Assembly: GCF_009861525.1 (NCBI RefSeq)
Contig: NZ_WVHL01000003.1
Location: forward strand, 186,001 to 250,000
Direction of reading: 5' to 3'
Source of the DNA: Pseudomonas sp. LD120
GTDB lineage: Bacteria > Pseudomonadota > Gammaproteobacteria > Pseudomonadales > Pseudomonadaceae
DNA: 64,000 nt
In this document: positions 30,970-39,996 of the stretch, one piece after another
Position numbering within the stretch: the stretch's first letter is position 1
How the letters are laid out: each line of letters starts with the position of its first letter
The notes under the pieces: generated by a model
Told to the model about the DNA's origin: nothing
What the model saw: the letters and a program-made list of their open reading frames with translations, nothing else
Database searches by the model: none
Made by a program: the position numbers and the translations under genes

Positions 30970-32919
30970 CTAGCGCACGCTGAGCTCCACGGCCTGGGCC
31001 TTGGGCGCTTTCCAGCTCAGCAGCTGTTGCTTGAAGCCATAACTGGCGCTTTGGTAGTAGCTGATGCCGCGTTGAATCAATGGGTCGCTATCATCCACTC
31101 GGAATTCCCGACTGGCGGCCAGTGCCTGGTCATGCCGACGCAGACCTTGGCGCGGACTGAGAATCGCCAGGTTCTGGCCATCGAACAGCCCCAGGTGCTG
31201 GTAGTTGCCCAGCAGCACGCGGGGAGGCAGCGGGTTGTCCTGCAACAGGTTGCGACCGAAGAAGGTCGACTCGTAGTCCAGGTTCAACAGCCCCAGCAAC
31301 GTCGGTGCCAGGTCGATCTGACTGGCCAGTTGCGCACTTTCACGTGCTGGGATCAGCTTGGGCGCATAGATGAACAGCGGGATCTGATAGTTGCGGATGG
31401 GCAGGTCTTCCTTGCCCGCGCTACCGGCCGTGTGATCGGCGACGAACACAAAAATTGTATTGTCGAACCAGGGTTTCTGCCGCGCGGCCTTGAGGAACTG
31501 GCCAATCGCGTAGTCGGTATATTTCACCGCGCCGTCACGCCCGTTGCCGGATTTGATATCGATACGGCCGTTGGGATAGGTGTACGGACGGTGGTTGGAG
31601 GTGGTCATCAGTTGTAGCAAAAACGGGCGCTGTTGGGCGTAGTCGGCGTCCGCCAGCTTCAGCGTCTGGGCATAGAGGTCTTCGTCGGCCATGCCCCAGG
31701 CATTCTTGAAGTGGATCTCGGACTCTTCGACGCTGCTTTGGTCTACCACCCGGTAGCCGTTGCCGCTGAAGAAGGCATTCATGTTGTCGAAGTAACCGCG
31801 TCCGCCATAGACGAACACGCTGTCGTAGCCCACGGCATGCAGCTGCTGGCCAAGGCTTGCGAAGCCGCTTTCGCGACCAATGCGCTTGACGATGGAGCGT
31901 CCTGGCGTTGGCGGGATCGCCAGGGTGATGGCTTCCAGGCCGCGGTCGGTGCGGGTGCCGGTGGCGTAGAAGTTATTGAAGTACAGGCTCTGTGCGCGCA
32001 ACGCATCCAGGTTGGGCGTCAGGTTGCGGTCGTCGCCGTTGCTGCCCATGTACTTGGCGCTGAAGCTTTCTATGGTCACCAGGACGATATTGGGTGTACG
32101 CGGGGTCCCGGGGTTGTCGATAGCGCGGCGGATGTCCAGCGGGTCCTGGCCAATGAAGTGGGCATTGGGCTCGTTCAGCTCGGCGCGCATCTGGCGGGCC
32201 ACCACCTCGGCGGGCAGGCTGCGATAGAACTGTTGGTAGTCCAGTTCATTATTGCGAAAGGCGGCGAAGAATTGATACGGACCATTGCTCGCCAGCTCAT
32301 TCTGATAGGCGTTGCCGCCTTGGGCTCGAGGGCTGTCCTGGCTCAGCAGTTGCAAGCTGGCGCCAGCCAACAGGAGCAATCCCAGGGCACCCATCAGGCG
32401 GCCGCGCGGGGCGGGCAGCGGGGCATCCATGGCGGCTTGTACGGGCTTGCGCAACAACAGGCTGAGCATCAATGCCGCCAGGGCCAGCAGGCTCATGAGT
32501 AAACCGATCGGGTAGGACTCGAGGATGTTGTTCAAAACCTCGTCGGAATACACCAGGTAGTCGACGGCGATGAAGTTGAAACGCACGCCGAACTCATCCC
32601 AGAACAACCATTCCGCCACGGCGGTGAAAAGCATGGCAAACAGGCTCAGGCTGAACAGGCCCTGCAACAGCCAGCGGTATCCGCGTCGGCGCCACAGGGC
32701 GGGAGGGCAAAGCAGCAGGCAGAGGCCCAGGGGCAGGGCGGCGTAGGCCAGGAAACCCAGGTCATAGAGCAGCCCGACACCGAACAGGGGGAGCCAGCCG
32801 CTACCGGCTTCATCGAGGTGGGTGAGCAGCAAAATGCCACGGGTCAGAAGGAAAATCGCCAGCCAGGTGCTGGTCAACAGCAGCACAAAGCGCGCTGGAG
32901 CGGTCTTGAGAAGGTCCAT
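30970..32919 (-). CDS. Membrane sulfatase-fold transferase (LTA-synthase/EptA-like family)
   Basis: This 649-residue protein has about five N-terminal transmembrane helices (1-190) and a periplasmic alkaline-phosphatase/sulfatase domain. Catalytic-site features include NIVLVTIESFSAKYMG (metal Glu), TRTDRGLEAI with the nucleophile Thr region, FVYGGRGYFDNM and FVFVADHTAGSAG with late metal Asp/His. Members transfer phosphoglycerol or phosphoethanolamine to envelope glycans; which one is unknown here. The ATG at 32919 has AAGGA upstream. It is divergent from colRS, and a TTTTCAC sequence 74 bp upstream resembles the core of ColR-regulated promoters. Confidence 0.85.
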   Translation of the reverse strand: MDLLKTAPARFVLLLTSTWLAIFLLTRGILLLTHLDEAGSGWLPLFGVGLLYDLGFLAYAALPLGLCLLLCPPALWRRRGYRWLLQGLFSLSLFAMLFTAVAEWLFWDEFGVRFNFIAVDYLVYSDEVLNNILESYPIGLLMSLLALAALMLSLLLRKPVQAAMDAPLPAPRGRLMGALGLLLLAGASLQLLSQDSPRAQGGNAYQNELASNGPYQFFAAFRNNELDYQQFYRSLPAEVVARQMRAELNEPNAHFIGQDPLDIRRAIDNPGTPRTPNIVLVTIESFSAKYMGSNGDDRNLTPNLDALRAQSLYFNNFYATGTRTDRGLEAITLAIPPTPGRSIVKRIGRESGFASLGQQLHAVGYDSVFVYGGRGYFDNMNAFFSGNGYRVVDQSSVEESEIHFKNAWGMADEDLYAQTLKLADADYAQQRPFLLQLMTTSNHRPYTYPNGRIDIKSGNGRDGAVKYTDYAIGQFLKAARQKPWFDNTIFVFVADHTAGSAGKEDLPIRNYQIPLFIYAPKLIPARESAQLASQIDLAPTLLGLLNLDYESTFFGRNLLQDNPLPPRVLLGNYQHLGLFDGQNLAILSPRQGLRRHDQALAASREFRVDDSDPLIQRGISYYQSASYGFKQQLLSWKAPKAQAVELSVR

Positions 32920-32992
32920 CAGGGGGTGTTCCTTGGGGGGGCAAACGGTCCGCAGTCTGAGGTTGTCCCTGTAGTCGGCTTGTGAACCTGTA

Positions 32993-32999
32993 GTGAAAA
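32993..32999 (-). promoter_or_regulatory. Candidate ColR-box core upstream of sulfatase gene
   Basis: TTTTCAC is read on the minus strand about 74 bp upstream of the sulfatase start. The ColR-binding consensus I remember from P. putida ends in TTTTCAC; the preceding bases match only if one extra base is allowed, so this is tentative. Confidence 0.35.
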
Positions 33000-33125
33000 T
33001 ATTGTTAAGCCCCGCCACTTGGGAAATGTCATCCAGGCGCCGTCCGACAAGGCTGGCGGCGAGCCGGACTTGGCCTTAAGCTGCGCGTGCCAAGACGGCG
33101 GTAACTGTGTACAGAGAGAGTGCCG

Positions 33126-33809
33126 ATGCGAATTCTATTGGTTGAAGACAACCGCGATATTCTCGCCAACCTAGCTGATTACCTGGGGCTCAAGGGGTAT
33201 ACCGTCGACTGCGCCCAGGATGGTCTGTCGGGGTTGCACCTGGCCGCCACCGAGCATTACGACCTGATCGTGCTGGACATCATGCTGCCGGGAATCGACG
33301 GCTACACCCTGTGCAAGCGCTTGCGTGAAGACGCCCGGCGTGACACGCCAGTGATCATGCTCACCGCTCGCGACCAACTGGACGACCGGCTTCAGGGGTT
33401 CAAATCCGGGGCCGACGATTACCTGATCAAGCCTTTTGCCCTCTCGGAGCTGGCCGCGCGTATCGAGGCGGTCATGCGCCGCTCTCAGGGCGGCGGTCGC
33501 CGGGCGTTGCAGGTTGGCGACCTGAGTTATGACCTGGACACCCTCGAAGTGACCCGCGAGGGTCGGCTGCTCAAGCTCAACCCCGTGGGCCTCAAACTGT
33601 TGGCGGTGCTGATGCAGAAGAGCCCTCATGTACTGCGTCGGGAAGTCCTCGAAGAAGCCCTGTGGGGCGATGATTGCCCGGACAGTGACAGCCTGCGCAG
33701 TCACGTTCACCAATTGCGCCAAGTGATCGACAAGCCCTTTGCCAAGCCGCTGCTGCACACGGTGCACGGGGTTGGCTACCGCTTGGCCGAGGGCCGAGAT
33801 GGAGTTTAA
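33126..33809 (+). CDS. colR: Response regulator ColR
   Basis: This 227-residue OmpR/PhoB-family regulator starts MRILLVEDNRDILANLADYL. The receiver domain has the phospho-Asp in LIVLDIMLPGIDG and the switch Lys in DYLIKPFAL. The C-terminal winged helix contains SLRSHVHQLRQVIDKPF and HTVHGVGYRLAE. It matches the ColR protein of fluorescent pseudomonads as I remember it, and the neighbouring methyltransferase and inaA genes are the known colRS context. ColR controls outer-membrane maintenance genes. Its end overlaps colS by 11 bp. The ATG at 33126 has GAGAGAG upstream. Confidence 0.95.
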   Translation: MRILLVEDNRDILANLADYLGLKGYTVDCAQDGLSGLHLAATEHYDLIVLDIMLPGIDGYTLCKRLREDARRDTPVIMLTARDQLDDRLQGFKSGADDYLIKPFALSELAARIEAVMRRSQGGGRRALQVGDLSYDLDTLEVTREGRLLKLNPVGLKLLAVLMQKSPHVLRREVLEEALWGDDCPDSDSLRSHVHQLRQVIDKPFAKPLLHTVHGVGYRLAEGRDGV

Positions 33810-35079
33810 GCAAAGCCTTGCCCAGCGCATCATCATTGCCTTTGCGCTGATGAGCGCGTTGGTGGCGGGCACGTTCGCCATGGGCATCGTAGCCACCGTG
33901 CACCTGGTGGAAGAGAAACTCATCTCCGCTGGCCTGGGCGGGGATCTGCAGCGCCTGCTGCTGATGGATAACGTTGCTGACTGGAGCCACCGTCCCGAGC
34001 CCGACCAATTGTTCTATTACAGCGGTGGGCCGGGTGATTTCGAGTTGCCGAAAGATCTGCGTCATCTGGACCCGGGCTTCCATGAAGTGTTTCGCGAGCA
34101 GTTGTCCTATCACGCCATGGTCGAAGTGGTGGATGGCCGGCGTTATGTGCTGCTGCAGGATCAGAGCGATTTCGAAGAACGTGAGCGAGTGCTATTCGCC
34201 GTGGTGCTGGTGGGCTTTTTCCTCAGCCTGGCGCTGGCGGTCTTCCTGGGTTGGATCCTTGCGCGCCGGGTGATGGCACCGGTGGTGCGCTTGGCCCGAC
34301 AAGTGCGTCACCGCGATCAGTTGCTGGGACTGGCACCCCCGTTGGCACCCGATTATGCGGCGGATGAAGTGGGTGAGCTGGCTGTCGCCTTCGACGCCAC
34401 CTTGGGGCGTCTGCGTCAGGCATTGAGTCGTGAGCGGCTGTTCACCAGCGACGTGAGTCATGAGCTGCGCACGCCGTTGATGGTGTTGGCCTCCTCCTGT
34501 GAGCTGCTGCTGGAAAACCCCGGACTGGACCTGCGCGGCCGGGCTCAGGTCGAACGCATTGCCCGTGCCTGTGAGGAAATGCGGGAGTTGGTGCAAACCT
34601 TCCTGATGTTGGCGCGGGCCCAGCGGGAGGACGCCAGCATGTCGCCGCAACTGACGCTGCGTCAGGCTGCCGATGACTTGATCGGGGTGTGGAGCGATGC
34701 CATCAACGCCAAGGGAATCGAGCTGATCTTCGAACCCGGTCAGCCGGGTGAGGCCCTGTATAACGCGACCTTCCTGCATGCGGTGATGGGCAACCTGTTG
34801 CGCAATGCCTTGCACTACACCGAACAGGGTTTTATCCGCTTGAGCCTCCAAGTGGATGGGTTTGTCGTGGAAGACAGCGGCGTGGGGATTCCTGAGGAAA
34901 AACGCGAGGCGATGTTCCAGCCCTTCGTACGCGGTGATGAAAAACGTGGCGAAGGCTTGGGCTTGGGCCTGTCCCTGGTGCAGCGTATTTGCGAGAACCA
35001 GGGTTGGAGCGTCAGCCTCAGCACCATGACCCCTAATGGCTGTCGTTTTCACGTGCAGCTGCAAGCGGCCAAGCCCTGA
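33799..35079 (+). CDS. colS: Sensor histidine kinase ColS
   Basis: This 426-residue kinase has membrane helix 1 at about 10-33, a periplasmic sensor of about 100 residues, helix 2 at about 131-155 and a HAMP region. The DHp domain carries the phospho-His in FTSDVSHELRTPLMVLAS and the ATPase domain has NLLRNALHYT, VEDSGVGI and GEGLGLGLSLV. The periplasmic part contains E126-E-R-E129, an ExxE motif of the type reported to sense iron and zinc in P. putida ColS. It phosphorylates ColR. Confidence 0.95.
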   Translation: MEFKQSLAQRIIIAFALMSALVAGTFAMGIVATVHLVEEKLISAGLGGDLQRLLLMDNVADWSHRPEPDQLFYYSGGPGDFELPKDLRHLDPGFHEVFREQLSYHAMVEVVDGRRYVLLQDQSDFEERERVLFAVVLVGFFLSLALAVFLGWILARRVMAPVVRLARQVRHRDQLLGLAPPLAPDYAADEVGELAVAFDATLGRLRQALSRERLFTSDVSHELRTPLMVLASSCELLLENPGLDLRGRAQVERIARACEEMRELVQTFLMLARAQREDASMSPQLTLRQAADDLIGVWSDAINAKGIELIFEPGQPGEALYNATFLHAVMGNLLRNALHYTEQGFIRLSLQVDGFVVEDSGVGIPEEKREAMFQPFVRGDEKRGEGLGLGLSLVQRICENQGWSVSLSTMTPNGCRFHVQLQAAKP

Positions 35080-35201
35080 CTGCATATGCCTGACCCTGTT
35101 TCGCAGGGCCTGTTGCCTGTCGATTTTTTTCTCAAGTGGCCCGAGGCCACTGTCTGCGCACTGTAAAACGCTGAAATATTTCTACGTGGGCCAGTACGAA
35201 G

Positions 35202-35208
35202 TTTTCAC
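35202..35208 (+). promoter_or_regulatory. Candidate ColR-box core upstream of methyltransferase-inaA
   Basis: TTTTCAC lies about 66 bp before the methyltransferase ATG. In P. putida the operon downstream of colRS is ColR-controlled, and its box ends in the same heptamer as I recall. Flanking bases fit the longer consensus poorly. Confidence 0.4.
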
Positions 35209-35273
35209 AAAGGGATGACCTGTCGCTGACATGCCGCTGCCTAAGGTGGGGGCATCAGTTACGGGAGACTTTG

Positions 35274-35957
35274 ATGATGGCTAAACCAATCAAGCTGGAA
35301 TTCTCCGACAAGTACGATGCCCAGCATGCTCAGGAATATTGGCTCAAGCACCAGGATGGTCTGGCGCGGCGCTTGTCTCATTGGCGTGATGAACAGCTCG
35401 CCCGTACCGCGCTGGCGTCGGTGGGCGAGCCGGGTCTGGTTCTGGATCTGCCGTGCGGTGCCGGGCGTTTCTGGCCGTTGCTGGCGGAGAAGGCCAATCG
35501 CGTAATTATCGGCGCCGATAATTCGGCGGCTATGCTCAACACCGCCATAGTGGCGCAACCGGCCGATGTGGTGAAACGGGTACGACCCTTGCAGACGTCG
35601 GCGTTTGCCATTGATTTGCCGGATAACGCTGTGGACTGCATTTTCTCCATGCGCTTGCTGCACCACATTGGTCAGGCCGAGCACCGGATGGCGCTGTTAC
35701 GTGAGTTTCAACGGGTGAGCCGTGATAGCGTGATCATTTCGTTGTGGGTCGATGGCAATTTCAAGGCCTGGAAACGCAAGCGCATGGAGCGTGAGCGATT
35801 GTCCGAAGGTGGGCAGGAGGGTTACCAGAATCGTTTCGTGTTACCGGCGGCTACGGTCGAAGAAGAATTCAGGCAAGCCGGTTTTCGTGTTCAGGAGCAC
35901 CTGGACTTCTTTCCGCTCTACGCCATGTGGCGAGTTTACGTATTACGCAAGAGGTAA
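35274..35957 (+). CDS. SAM-dependent methyltransferase of the colRS locus
   Basis: This 227-residue class I methyltransferase has motif I VLDLPCGAGRFWPLLAEKAN, an acidic second strand RVIIGADNSAAML, and IDLPDNAVDCIFSMRLLHHI as motif IV region. A basic middle segment (FKAWKRKRMERERLSEGG) and C-terminal hydrophobic patch suggest action near membranes. Homologues are found beside colRS and the inaA/wapQ gene in Pseudomonas and affect the outer membrane. The substrate is unknown. The ATG at 35274 has GGAG 6 bases upstream; 35277 is possible. Confidence 0.88.
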   Translation: MMAKPIKLEFSDKYDAQHAQEYWLKHQDGLARRLSHWRDEQLARTALASVGEPGLVLDLPCGAGRFWPLLAEKANRVIIGADNSAAMLNTAIVAQPADVVKRVRPLQTSAFAIDLPDNAVDCIFSMRLLHHIGQAEHRMALLREFQRVSRDSVIISLWVDGNFKAWKRKRMERERLSEGGQEGYQNRFVLPAATVEEEFRQAGFRVQEHLDFFPLYAMWRVYVLRKR

Positions 35958-35961
35958 AAGG

Positions 35962-36675
35962 ATGGCTGTTGAATGTGCTTCGGAGATGGATGCCGCGCCC
36001 ACAGATCGCTTTGAGTACTTCTGGAATATACAAGGTGAGTGGGTCGAGGAGCCCAACCAGCGTCGAGGCGGAGAGAGCGGCGTACAACGAATTCTGAGCA
36101 CCAGCGGTCGCCTGCTCTACGCCAAGCGACAGACAGGTCATATTTATCGCAGTTGGCGCCATCCCTTGGGGCGACCGACGGCTTTACGTGAACAGGACGC
36201 GATCATGGGGCTGCGGTTGCTCGATGTCGAAGTACCGGAGTTGGTGTTCTGTGGTTCCCGGCGAGATTCTCAGAGCCACTGGCAAGCCTTGTTGGTCACC
36301 GCAGCCCTGGATGGCTTTGTGGAGATCGACGCCTGGTATGCCGCCGGTGAGCGTGAACGGCAGGGCGAAGCGCTTCACGATCGCGTGTTGCAAGCACTGG
36401 CGGGGACCCTGGCGCGCATGCACAAGGGTCGCTGGCAGCATGGCTGCCTCTACGCCAAGCATGTGTTCGTGCGGGTGGACGGTGAGGGTGACACAGCCCA
36501 GGTGAGGATCGCCTTGCTGGATTTCGAGAAGTGCCGCCAGCGCTTGAGCAGTCAACGGGCCGCTGCCCATGATCTCAAGCAACTGCGCCGCCACTCGTCG
36601 TGGAGTGAGACGGACTGGCGAAAGCTCTACTATTTTTATACAACGGTGTTTGGCAGCCCCATCAAAGGTTTATAG
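35962..36675 (+). CDS. inaA: LPS-kinase-like protein (InaA/WapQ family)
   Basis: This 237-residue protein starts MAVECASEMDAAPTDRFEYF. It has kinase-like features of the Kdo/WaaP family: YAKRQTGHIYRSW as the Lys-containing strand, LARMHKGRWQHGCLYAKHVF for the catalytic loop and IALLDFEKCRQRL for the metal Asp. It lies 4 bp after the methyltransferase and 2 bp before a small membrane-associated gene, so the three are one operon. A role in phosphorylating the LPS core is inferred from the family and from colRS linkage. Confidence 0.87.
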   Translation: MAVECASEMDAAPTDRFEYFWNIQGEWVEEPNQRRGGESGVQRILSTSGRLLYAKRQTGHIYRSWRHPLGRPTALREQDAIMGLRLLDVEVPELVFCGSRRDSQSHWQALLVTAALDGFVEIDAWYAAGERERQGEALHDRVLQALAGTLARMHKGRWQHGCLYAKHVFVRVDGEGDTAQVRIALLDFEKCRQRLSSQRAAAHDLKQLRRHSSWSETDWRKLYYFYTTVFGSPIKGL

Positions 36676-36677
36676 CG

Positions 36678-36902
36678 ATGAAGCTAGAAATTGCACGAGG
36701 TTTGTTCCTGGCAGGAGCCTTGGCAGTTGCTTCCTTGGCCGTGGTTGTCTGGGAGGAGCCGCGAACGCAGGTGCTCAGTGCCGCCCAAGGCGATCATTGT
36801 CCATTGCCGCGAGTGGCGAAAGCCTCGGCGGTGGCCAGGCCCGACCATGATTTGCTGTTGTTCATGTTCGGTATGACCCAGGGCTTGAAACCTCAGAGTT
36901 GA
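36678..36902 (+). CDS. Small membrane-anchored protein downstream of inaA
   Basis: This 74-residue protein starts MKLEIARGLFLAGALAVASL. Residues 8-26 form a signal anchor or signal peptide. The rest is short and polar, with CPLPRVAKASAV and a second hydrophobic patch DLLLFMFGM. I do not recognise a domain. Spacing of 2 bp from inaA makes it part of the colRS-linked operon. PAO1 has a short gene in the same place as I recall. An intrinsic terminator follows. Confidence 0.75.
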   Translation: MKLEIARGLFLAGALAVASLAVVVWEEPRTQVLSAAQGDHCPLPRVAKASAVARPDHDLLLFMFGMTQGLKPQS

Positions 36903-36922
36903 GACGTTGGCCCCATCACCAG

Positions 36923-36950
36923 AAGGCCTCGCATTGCGAGGTCTTGTTTT
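36923..36950 (+). terminator. Intrinsic terminator of methyltransferase-inaA operon
   Basis: CCTCGCA pairs with TGCGAGG, followed by a T-rich tract; it separates this operon from the convergent efflux genes. Confidence 0.8.
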
Positions 36951-36959
36951 GTCCGAGGT

Positions 36960-39900
36960 TCACGCGTCCTGTTTGGCCAGCAGTGTGTAGATGCAGGGCA
37001 GGACGAACAGGGTGAACAGCGTGCCGATGGACATACCGGTGGCGATGACCATGCCGATGTCAAAGCGGCTCACCGCTCCGGCACCGCTGGCGAGGATCAG
37101 TGGCACCATGCCAAAGACCATCGCCGCAGTGGTCATCAACACCGGGCGCAGACGGATCGCCGCAGCCTCTTCAACTGCCGCCCGTGGGCTCAGGCCTTTG
37201 TCCCGGCGTAGCTGGTTGGCGAATTCGACGATCAGGATCCCGTGCTTGCTGATCAGGCCAATCAGTGTCACCAGGCCGACCTGAGTGTAGATGTTCATGC
37301 TCGACCAGCCGAGAAACAGTGGGATCAGGGCTCCACAAATCGACAACGGTACCGTCACCAGGATCACCACCGGGTCACGGAAGCTCTCGAACTGCGCCGC
37401 CAGGACCAGGAAAATGATGGCCAAGGCCAGGCCGAAGGTTACCCACAAGGCATTGCCCTCCTGAACGTATTGGCGTGCGGCGGCGGCGTAGTCGAAGGCG
37501 TAACCGGCGGGGGCCTCTTGCGCGGCGATCTGCGTCATGGTGTCGATGGCCTCGCCCATGCTGACAATGGGCACGCCAGAGAGGGTCGCGGCGTTGAGCT
37601 GCTGGAACTGGTTCAACTGTCGCGGGCGGGCGCGGTCGCTGATGGTGATCAGCGTCGACAGTGGCAAGGATTCGCCTTTGTTGTTTTTTACGTAGTAATT
37701 GTTCAGCCAGCCAGGGTTGTCACGGTAGGCGCGCTCTACCTGGGCGATCACCTTGTAGCTGCGTCCATCGATGGTGAAACGGTTGATTTCCGCTTCTCCG
37801 AGCAAGGTTGCCAGGGTGCCTCCCAACTCTTGCATCGTCACCCCCATCTGCGCTGCTTTGGCGCGGTCGATGTCCACCACGACTTCGGGTTTGTCAAAGG
37901 CCAGGTCGATGTCGACAAAGGCAAACTTGCCGGACGCCATCGCGCGCTGCTTCACCCGGTTGGCCACCTCCAGCAGTGACTCGTAGTCGTTGGGGGTGTT
38001 GATCACGAAAGCGAAGGGCAGGCCCTCCCCGGTACCGGGCAAGGCCGGCAGGTTGAAACCGAAGACTTGCAGCCCGGCGATGCCCGACAGCTTGCTCTGG
38101 ACTTCTGGGAGGATTTCCATCTGGGTTCTCTGACGCTGGTTCCAGGGCTTGAGCAGGAAGCCACCGATGCCTGATTGCACGCCGCTGAACCCGTTGATCT
38201 GGAACGATGAGTAGTACTCCGGGAACGCCTTGAAAATCGTCAGAAACTCATCGGTGTAGGCATTCAGGTAATTCAGGTTGGCCGGTTGCGGCGCCGTGGC
38301 CAGCATGAAAATAATGCCCTGGTCTTCATCCGGTGCCAGCTCTGCCTTGGTGAATTTCAGTAGCAGCGGAATCAGGCACAGCACGATCAGTGCAAACACC
38401 AGGACCACCGGGCGGGTATCCAGAGTGCTTCGGAGCAGGCGTTGGTAGCGCTGTTTGAGGCCATCGAAAATCCGGTCCAGGCGGTGCGCCAGGCCGCTGG
38501 GGTTTTCGTCGTGGCGCAGCAACAGGGCACACATCATCGGTGACAGGGTCAGGGCGACGATCCCGGAAATCACCACGGCCCCGGCCAGCGTCAGGGCGAA
38601 CTCCTTGAACAACGCCCCGGTCAGCCCCTGAAGAAAACCGATGGGGGCGTACACCGCCGCCAGGGTGATGGTCATCGACACCACTGGCATGGCTATTTCC
38701 CGGGCTCCCTCGAGGGCGGCATCCAGCGGCGTCTTGCCCTCCTCGATGTGCCGGTGGATGTTCTCCACCACCACGATCGCATCGTCCACCACCAGGCCGA
38801 TCGCCAGAACCATCGCCAGCAGGGTCAGCAGGTTGATCGAGTAGCCCATCATTTGCATGAAGAACATCACGCCGATCATCGACAGTGGAATGGTGACCAC
38901 CGGGATCACCACTGAACGCAAGGCACCGAGGAACAGGAACACCACGACGATCACGATCAGCACGGCCTCGAACAGGGTCTTTACCACCTCGTCGATAGAC
39001 GCCTGGATAAACAGCGTGGCGTCGTAGGCAATAGCCGATTTGAGGTTCGGCGGCAATTGCGCCTCAAGCTCCGGGAGGAGCTTGCGCACCTCCTTGATCA
39101 CCTCCAGCGGATTGGCGCCGGGGGTGGCCTTGATACCGATATAGACCGAAGGCACGCCGCCGAAGGAACTGATGGCGTTGTAGTTTTCCGCGCCCATTTC
39201 CACGCGCGCCACATCCCTGAGCAGTACCCGGCTGTCGCCGTCGATTTTCAGGGGAATGGCGGCAAACGCCTCGGCGGATTTCAGCTCTGTGTTGGCGTTG
39301 ATGCTGGTGACTACATATTCGCCCTTGACCTCGCCGGCGGCGGACAGAAAGTTGTACTGGCGCACCGCGTTGCTCACGTCGCTGGCCGAGAGGCCGTAGC
39401 CGGCCAGTTTCACTGGGTCCAGCCACAGCCGCATGGCGAATACCTGGTTGCCAAGAATCTCCGCTTCGGCCATGCCCGGCAGGGTGGCCAGCTTGGGCTG
39501 GATGACGCGCGACAGGTAATCGGTGATCTGCGGATTGCTCAGTTGCGGGCTGGAGAAGCTGATGTACATCAGCGCGGAGGCGTCGGCGGCCTCCTTGCTC
39601 AGCACTGGGTCTTCGGCCTGCTGGGGCAGTTTGTTCTTGACTTCGTTGGCCTTGGCCAGCAGCTCGGTGAACAAACGGTCGCTGTTGGAGCCGATCCGCG
39701 CGTAGATCGAGATCACCGAGAAGTTCTGCCGGCTGACCGAGGTCATGTAGTCGATGCCCTCGGCGCTGGCCAGGCTCTGCTGCATGGGCTGGGTGATGTA
39801 GCCCTGAATGGTTTCGGCGTTGGCCCCGGGGTAGGCGGTGGTGACCGTGATCAGAGCGTTTTCCAGTTGCGGGTACTGGCGCAAGGGCAGCTTGCTCCAG

Positions 39901-39983
39901 GCCTGAAACCCCAGCAGCACTATCAGCAGGCTGACCACAGTGGCGAGCACCGGACGGCGAATGAACGGATCGGTAAAGGCCAT
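36960..39983 (-). CDS. RND multidrug efflux transporter, MexW-like
   Basis: This 1007-residue HAE1-family inner-membrane pump starts MAFTDPFIRRPVLATVVSLL. The proton-relay Asp pair is in AIGLVVDDAIVVVENIHRH (TM4), and the two homologous halves with large periplasmic porter loops are complete. It exports drugs in exchange for protons. The gene follows its adaptor by 13 bp, and the position beside inaA corresponds to mexVW of P. aeruginosa as I remember. No outer-membrane channel gene is linked, so a separately encoded OprM-type channel is probably used. Confidence 0.92.
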   Translation of the reverse strand: MAFTDPFIRRPVLATVVSLLIVLLGFQAWSKLPLRQYPQLENALITVTTAYPGANAETIQGYITQPMQQSLASAEGIDYMTSVSRQNFSVISIYARIGSNSDRLFTELLAKANEVKNKLPQQAEDPVLSKEAADASALMYISFSSPQLSNPQITDYLSRVIQPKLATLPGMAEAEILGNQVFAMRLWLDPVKLAGYGLSASDVSNAVRQYNFLSAAGEVKGEYVVTSINANTELKSAEAFAAIPLKIDGDSRVLLRDVARVEMGAENYNAISSFGGVPSVYIGIKATPGANPLEVIKEVRKLLPELEAQLPPNLKSAIAYDATLFIQASIDEVVKTLFEAVLIVIVVVFLFLGALRSVVIPVVTIPLSMIGVMFFMQMMGYSINLLTLLAMVLAIGLVVDDAIVVVENIHRHIEEGKTPLDAALEGAREIAMPVVSMTITLAAVYAPIGFLQGLTGALFKEFALTLAGAVVISGIVALTLSPMMCALLLRHDENPSGLAHRLDRIFDGLKQRYQRLLRSTLDTRPVVLVFALIVLCLIPLLLKFTKAELAPDEDQGIIFMLATAPQPANLNYLNAYTDEFLTIFKAFPEYYSSFQINGFSGVQSGIGGFLLKPWNQRQRTQMEILPEVQSKLSGIAGLQVFGFNLPALPGTGEGLPFAFVINTPNDYESLLEVANRVKQRAMASGKFAFVDIDLAFDKPEVVVDIDRAKAAQMGVTMQELGGTLATLLGEAEINRFTIDGRSYKVIAQVERAYRDNPGWLNNYYVKNNKGESLPLSTLITISDRARPRQLNQFQQLNAATLSGVPIVSMGEAIDTMTQIAAQEAPAGYAFDYAAAARQYVQEGNALWVTFGLALAIIFLVLAAQFESFRDPVVILVTVPLSICGALIPLFLGWSSMNIYTQVGLVTLIGLISKHGILIVEFANQLRRDKGLSPRAAVEEAAAIRLRPVLMTTAAMVFGMVPLILASGAGAVSRFDIGMVIATGMSIGTLFTLFVLPCIYTLLAKQDA

Positions 39984-39996
39984 GGAGATTCCTTGA

